Assembly: GCA_905233465.1 (NCBI GenBank)
Contig: CAJOEI010000002.1
Coordinates: 1 to 64,000 of the forward strand
Reading direction: 5' to 3'
Length of the DNA stretch: 64,000 bases
From: an uncultured Bacteroidaceae bacterium
Lineage (GTDB): Bacteria; Bacteroidota; Bacteroidia; Bacteroidales; Bacteroidaceae
The first letter of the stretch is position 1; each line of letters begins with the position of its first letter. The notes beneath the pieces were generated by a model. That model made no database searches. It was given only the letters and a program-made list of their open reading frames with translations, and had not been told where the DNA came from. Below are positions 61,422-64,000 of the stretch, one piece after another. The translations under genes and the position numbers were made by a program.

Positions 61422-62984
61422 ATGACAGCACGATTGCTTTGGGTTGACGACGAGATAGAACTCCTGAAGGCCCATATATTGTTTTTGGAGAAAAAAGGCT
61501 ATGAGGTGCAGACCGCAGCCAACGGCACTGATGCCATTGAGCTATGCACACACACACCTTTCGACCTTATACTGCTGGATGAGAACATGCCTGGTCTGAG
61601 CGGACTGGAGACGCTGCAGCGCATAAAAGACATCCTGCCCTCGACACCAGTGGTGATGGTCACCAAGAGCGAGGAAGAGAACATCATGGACCAGGCTATA
61701 GGCAACAAGATTGCCGATTATCTCATCAAGCCTGTCAATCCGACACAGATACTGCTGTCGCTGAAGAAAAACATTCATCAGCGCGAACTCGTCAGCGAGC
61801 ACACACAGACAGCCTATCAGCACAGCTTCGCCACACTGGCTTCGCTCATTGATGCAGCGCGCACGGCTGATGACTGGATGGAGGTCTATAGGCAGCTGGT
61901 GGGCTGGGAACTGCAGCTCACTGAGGCCGACAGCGCCATGCTGGAGATGCTCACACAGCAGAAGAGCGAAGCCAATCAGCAATTTGCCAAGTTCATATCG
62001 CGCAACTATCTCGACTGGATAGCCGACAAGGATGCTGCCGACAGGCCTTTGATGAGCACTGATGTGTTCCGCTCACGCGTCTTCCCCCTGTTGGATAAGG
62101 GCTGCCGTGTCTTTCTGATAGTCATAGACAATTTCCGATACGATCAATGGCGTGTGTTGCGTAACGAGATAGCTGACAGCTTTGCCATTGACGAGAACCT
62201 GTATATGAGCATCTTGCCCACGGCAACACAATATGCTCGCAATGCCATATTCTCTGGACTGATGCCCAACATCATCGCAGAGATGTTTCCCGACCTGTGG
62301 GTGGACGAGGACTCCGAGGAAGGCAAGAACCTCAATGAGGCGCCGCTGATACGCACACAATTCCAGCGCTATCGTCGTCACGACACTTTCTCCTACAACA
62401 AGGTCAACGATTCGGCAGCTGCTGAACGCCTGTTGCGCGAACTGCCGTCGCTGAGCAAATACGACCTCAACGTGTGCGTGCTCAACTTCATCGACATGCT
62501 CTCGCATGCCCGCACAGAGAGTCAGATGGTGCGGGAGCTGGCCAGCACAGAAGCCGCTTATCGCAGCATCACACTATCGTGGTTGCGGCATTCGCCTGTT
62601 GGCGAGCTGTTCAGGGCACTGGCACAGACGGACTGCCACATCATCCTCACAACAGACCACGGCAGCATACGCTGCAAGACACCTATACGCGTCAAAGGCG
62701 ACCGCAACACCAATACCAATCTGCGATACAAGCTGGGCCGCAACCTGGACTACAACCCGCGAGAGGTCTTTGACATTACACAGCCGCACGCAGCACAGCT
62801 GCCAGCACCCAACATCAGCACACGATATATCTTTGCCACATCGGACAGCTTCTTTGCTTATCCTAATAACTATAACTACTATGTGTCTTACTATCGCGAT
62901 ACCTTCCAACATGGAGGCATCTCGATGGAAGAGATGCTCATACCATTAGTACACTTGCAACCAAAAAGATTCATCGAAACGTGA
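61422..62984 (+). CDS. porX: PorX-like response regulator with PglZ-type phosphatase domain
   Basis: 520 residues. An N-terminal receiver domain has acidic D9-D10-E11, phosphoacceptor D53 (LLDENMPG), T81 and K103 (LIKPVNP), all in place. A helical linker (about 115-200) leads to an alkaline-phosphatase superfamily (PglZ) domain with FLIVIDNFRYDQW and ILTTDHGSIRC as metal-binding segments. PorX is a two-component regulator of type IX secretion in Bacteroidota and binds zinc. It is translationally coupled to tsaE (GTGA overlap at 62981-62984). Confidence 0.95.
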   Translation: MTARLLWVDDEIELLKAHILFLEKKGYEVQTAANGTDAIELCTHTPFDLILLDENMPGLSGLETLQRIKDILPSTPVVMVTKSEEENIMDQAIGNKIADYLIKPVNPTQILLSLKKNIHQRELVSEHTQTAYQHSFATLASLIDAARTADDWMEVYRQLVGWELQLTEADSAMLEMLTQQKSEANQQFAKFISRNYLDWIADKDAADRPLMSTDVFRSRVFPLLDKGCRVFLIVIDNFRYDQWRVLRNEIADSFAIDENLYMSILPTATQYARNAIFSGLMPNIIAEMFPDLWVDEDSEEGKNLNEAPLIRTQFQRYRRHDTFSYNKVNDSAAAERLLRELPSLSKYDLNVCVLNFIDMLSHARTESQMVRELASTEAAYRSITLSWLRHSPVGELFRALAQTDCHIILTTDHGSIRCKTPIRVKGDRNTNTNLRYKLGRNLDYNPREVFDITQPHAAQLPAPNISTRYIFATSDSFFAYPNNYNYYVSYYRDTFQHGGISMEEMLIPLVHLQPKRFIET

Positions 62985-63412
62985 AAAGTGACATCATAAC
63001 CATCCCAACATTGGAGGCCATTGACGAGGCTGCACAGCAATTCGTAAAGAACATGCACGATAGCACGGTGTTTGCCTTCTACGGCAACATGGGTGCCGGC
63101 AAAACCACATTCATCCGTGCCGTGTGTGCCGCATTGGGGGTGACAGACACCGTCACATCTCCAACATTTGCCATCATCAACGAATACAGATCATCCACAG
63201 CACCAGTCTATCACTTCGACTTCTATCGGCTGAAGGACATAGGTGATGCTATGGCCATAGGCACAGAGGATTATCTGTACAGCGGACACATATGTCTCAT
63301 AGAATGGCCTGAAATCATTGAGCCTTTGTTGCCCGCTGATGCCGTGAAGGTTGCTATCAGTGTCGACGACGACGGAGTGCGAACTGTGGAAATGTTGAAA
63401 GTTGAAAGTTGA
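62981..63412 (+). CDS. tsaE: tRNA threonylcarbamoyladenosine biosynthesis protein TsaE
   Basis: 143 residues. The P-loop is YGNMGAGKTTFIRAV near residue 37; VTSPTFAIINEY, HFDFYRLKD and LIEWPEII follow. TsaE is the ATPase that drives turnover of TsaB/TsaD in t6A formation. A GTG start overlaps the porX stop by four bases. The C-terminal MLKVES and TGA stop are read from three GTTGAAA repeats. Confidence 0.94.
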   Translation: MKSDIITIPTLEAIDEAAQQFVKNMHDSTVFAFYGNMGAGKTTFIRAVCAALGVTDTVTSPTFAIINEYRSSTAPVYHFDFYRLKDIGDAMAIGTEDYLYSGHICLIEWPEIIEPLLPADAVKVAISVDDDGVRTVEMLKVES

Positions 63413-63432
63413 AAGTTTAGGGTTTAAAGTTA
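63396..63432 (+). repeat. GTTGAAAG/GTTTAAAG repeats at the tsaE end
   Basis: Three GTTGAAA units plus GTTTAGGGTTTAAAG run from the last codons of tsaE into the gap before the WbqC-like gene. They encode the tsaE stop codon and give the next frame a false upstream start. Confidence 0.8.
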
Positions 63433-63434
63433 GG

Positions 63435-63995
63435 ATGGTCGCATTATCTTCTTGCTACCTGGCTCCTGTCGACTGGTATGCTATGTATGTGCATTCGGGC
63501 GGAGCAAAAGTTGATGTCAATGCTGCCTACACAGGGCAGCGCCACGTCAACAGATGCACCATACTCATGCCCGACGGACCACAGACGCTAACAATACCTC
63601 TGGTGGCCAGTAGCACACACGGCACCATTGCCGACCTGCGCATCAGCGACCACGGCCGATGGCGTAGCCATCACTGGAACGCTTTGCGCACAGCCTACGG
63701 CAAGAGCCCATTCTTCGAGTTCTATGCTGATGACTTTGCACCTTTCTACACAGAACAATGGCACTCACTGGCTGATTTCAATTCTGCATTGCACAAACTG
63801 GTATGTCGGCTGTTGGATATAGAAGCTATAGACTCTATAGAAACTATAGAAGCTATAGAGACAAAACCCTCTTTGGGGCCGCCATATTATCAGGTTTTTG
63901 GCCACCGTCAGGGCTTTGTGCCACATTTGAGCATACTCGACCTGTTGTTCAATATGGGTCCTGAAGGACTGTTGGTGTTGCTGGCTTCACATTAG
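63435..63995 (+). CDS. WbqC family protein
   Basis: About 186 residues. SSCYLAPVDWYAMYVHSGGA at the N-terminus, then YTGQRHVNRCTILMPDGPQ, HHWNALRTAYGKSPFFEFYA and LSILDLLFNMG match the WbqC family, implicated in acylation or transfer steps in surface polysaccharide synthesis. Residues about 128-143 (a run of x-I-E/D triplets) are encoded by an in-frame 9-bp repeat array and lie in a region otherwise variable in the family. ATG 63435 is preferred to the repeat-derived 63402. The stop lies six bases from the window end. Confidence 0.85.
   Translation: MVALSSCYLAPVDWYAMYVHSGGAKVDVNAAYTGQRHVNRCTILMPDGPQTLTIPLVASSTHGTIADLRISDHGRWRSHHWNALRTAYGKSPFFEFYADDFAPFYTEQWHSLADFNSALHKLVCRLLDIEAIDSIETIEAIETKPSLGPPYYQVFGHRQGFVPHLSILDLLFNMGPEGLLVLLASH
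63816..63860 (+). repeat. In-frame 9-bp array (nCTATAGAn) inside the WbqC-like gene
   Basis: Five nonamers (GATATAGAA, GCTATAGAC, TCTATAGAA, ACTATAGAA, GCTATAGAG) encode DIE-AID-SIE-TIE-AIE. The unit resembles the intergenic array at 5590-5634. Confidence 0.9.
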
Positions 63996-64000
63996 CCACT

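Overview
The window looks like a chromosomal segment of a member of the Bacteroidales, most likely Prevotella-like. The evidence is the Bacteroidota promoter signature (TTTG or TTG, about 20 bp, then TAnnTTTG) ahead of many genes; an N-succinylornithine-type carbamoyltransferase; DUF3822 and WbqC proteins; PorW/SprE and PorX; a fused FeoAB; and a short C-terminal 'YDLSGR...GVYIRNGKK' module typical of Prevotella surface proteins. Genes are housekeeping-dense with small accessory islands. I see no phage, integrase, transposase or CRISPR array.

Layout. 0.4-9.7 kb (+): mgtC-like, mutS, purE, ispG, cysS, feoAB. 9.7-13.9 kb (-): TPR protein, leuB, SNF2 helicase. 14-22 kb (+): Wzi-like outer-membrane protein, lipoprotein, GtrA, CDP-alcohol phosphatidyltransferase, Aur1-like PAP2 enzyme (together a candidate inositol-phospholipid/sphingolipid set), LicD, two acyltransferases and a glycosyltransferase. 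22-24 kb (-): rsmD, DUF3822, a membrane-anchored unknown. 24-29 kb: RecD-like helicase, ribD, prmC, anSME-type radical SAM enzyme, recX. 29.5-33.4 kb (-): rubredoxin, flavodiiron protein, Wzc-like tyrosine kinase. 33.4-37.2 kb: RlpA, and a TPP-riboswitch-controlled TonB receptor plus PnuT thiamine uptake operon. 37.2-45.1 kb (-): DUF4236, argF', proA, proB, proC, acyl-CoA/acetate ligase, frameshifted XRE-cupin regulator, argD. 45.4-46.9 kb (+): cytidylyltransferase and an Asn-synthetase-like enzyme. 47-52.7 kb (-): M16 protease and a frameshifted DUF1680 (GH127-like) gene. 52.7-54 kb: a gene-poor, repeat-rich stretch. 54-56.4 kb: small unknown genes, a truncated surface-protein C-terminus, tRNA-Pro(GGG). 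56.5-64 kb (+): aroA, a small conserved protein, porW, porX, tsaE, wbqC-like.

The most unusual property is the repeat content. Intergenic gaps are filled with short tandem repeats (7, 8, 9, 10 and 22 bp periods) and small GC palindromes. The same repeat families also (i) supply the stop codons of many genes (mutS, purE, an acyltransferase, rsmD, ribD, proB, aroA, tsaE), and (ii) lie in frame inside conserved genes (aroA, ribD, the CDP-alcohol transferase, the RecD-like helicase, the WbqC-like gene, the DUF1680 gene). A gene-poor locus at 52.8-53.7 kb combines a 54-bp perfect AT palindrome, opposed 8-bp arrays, two promoter-like sequences and two separate 22-bp tandem arrays. It is the best candidate here for something undescribed.

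All family calls come from reading motifs by eye; no database search was run.
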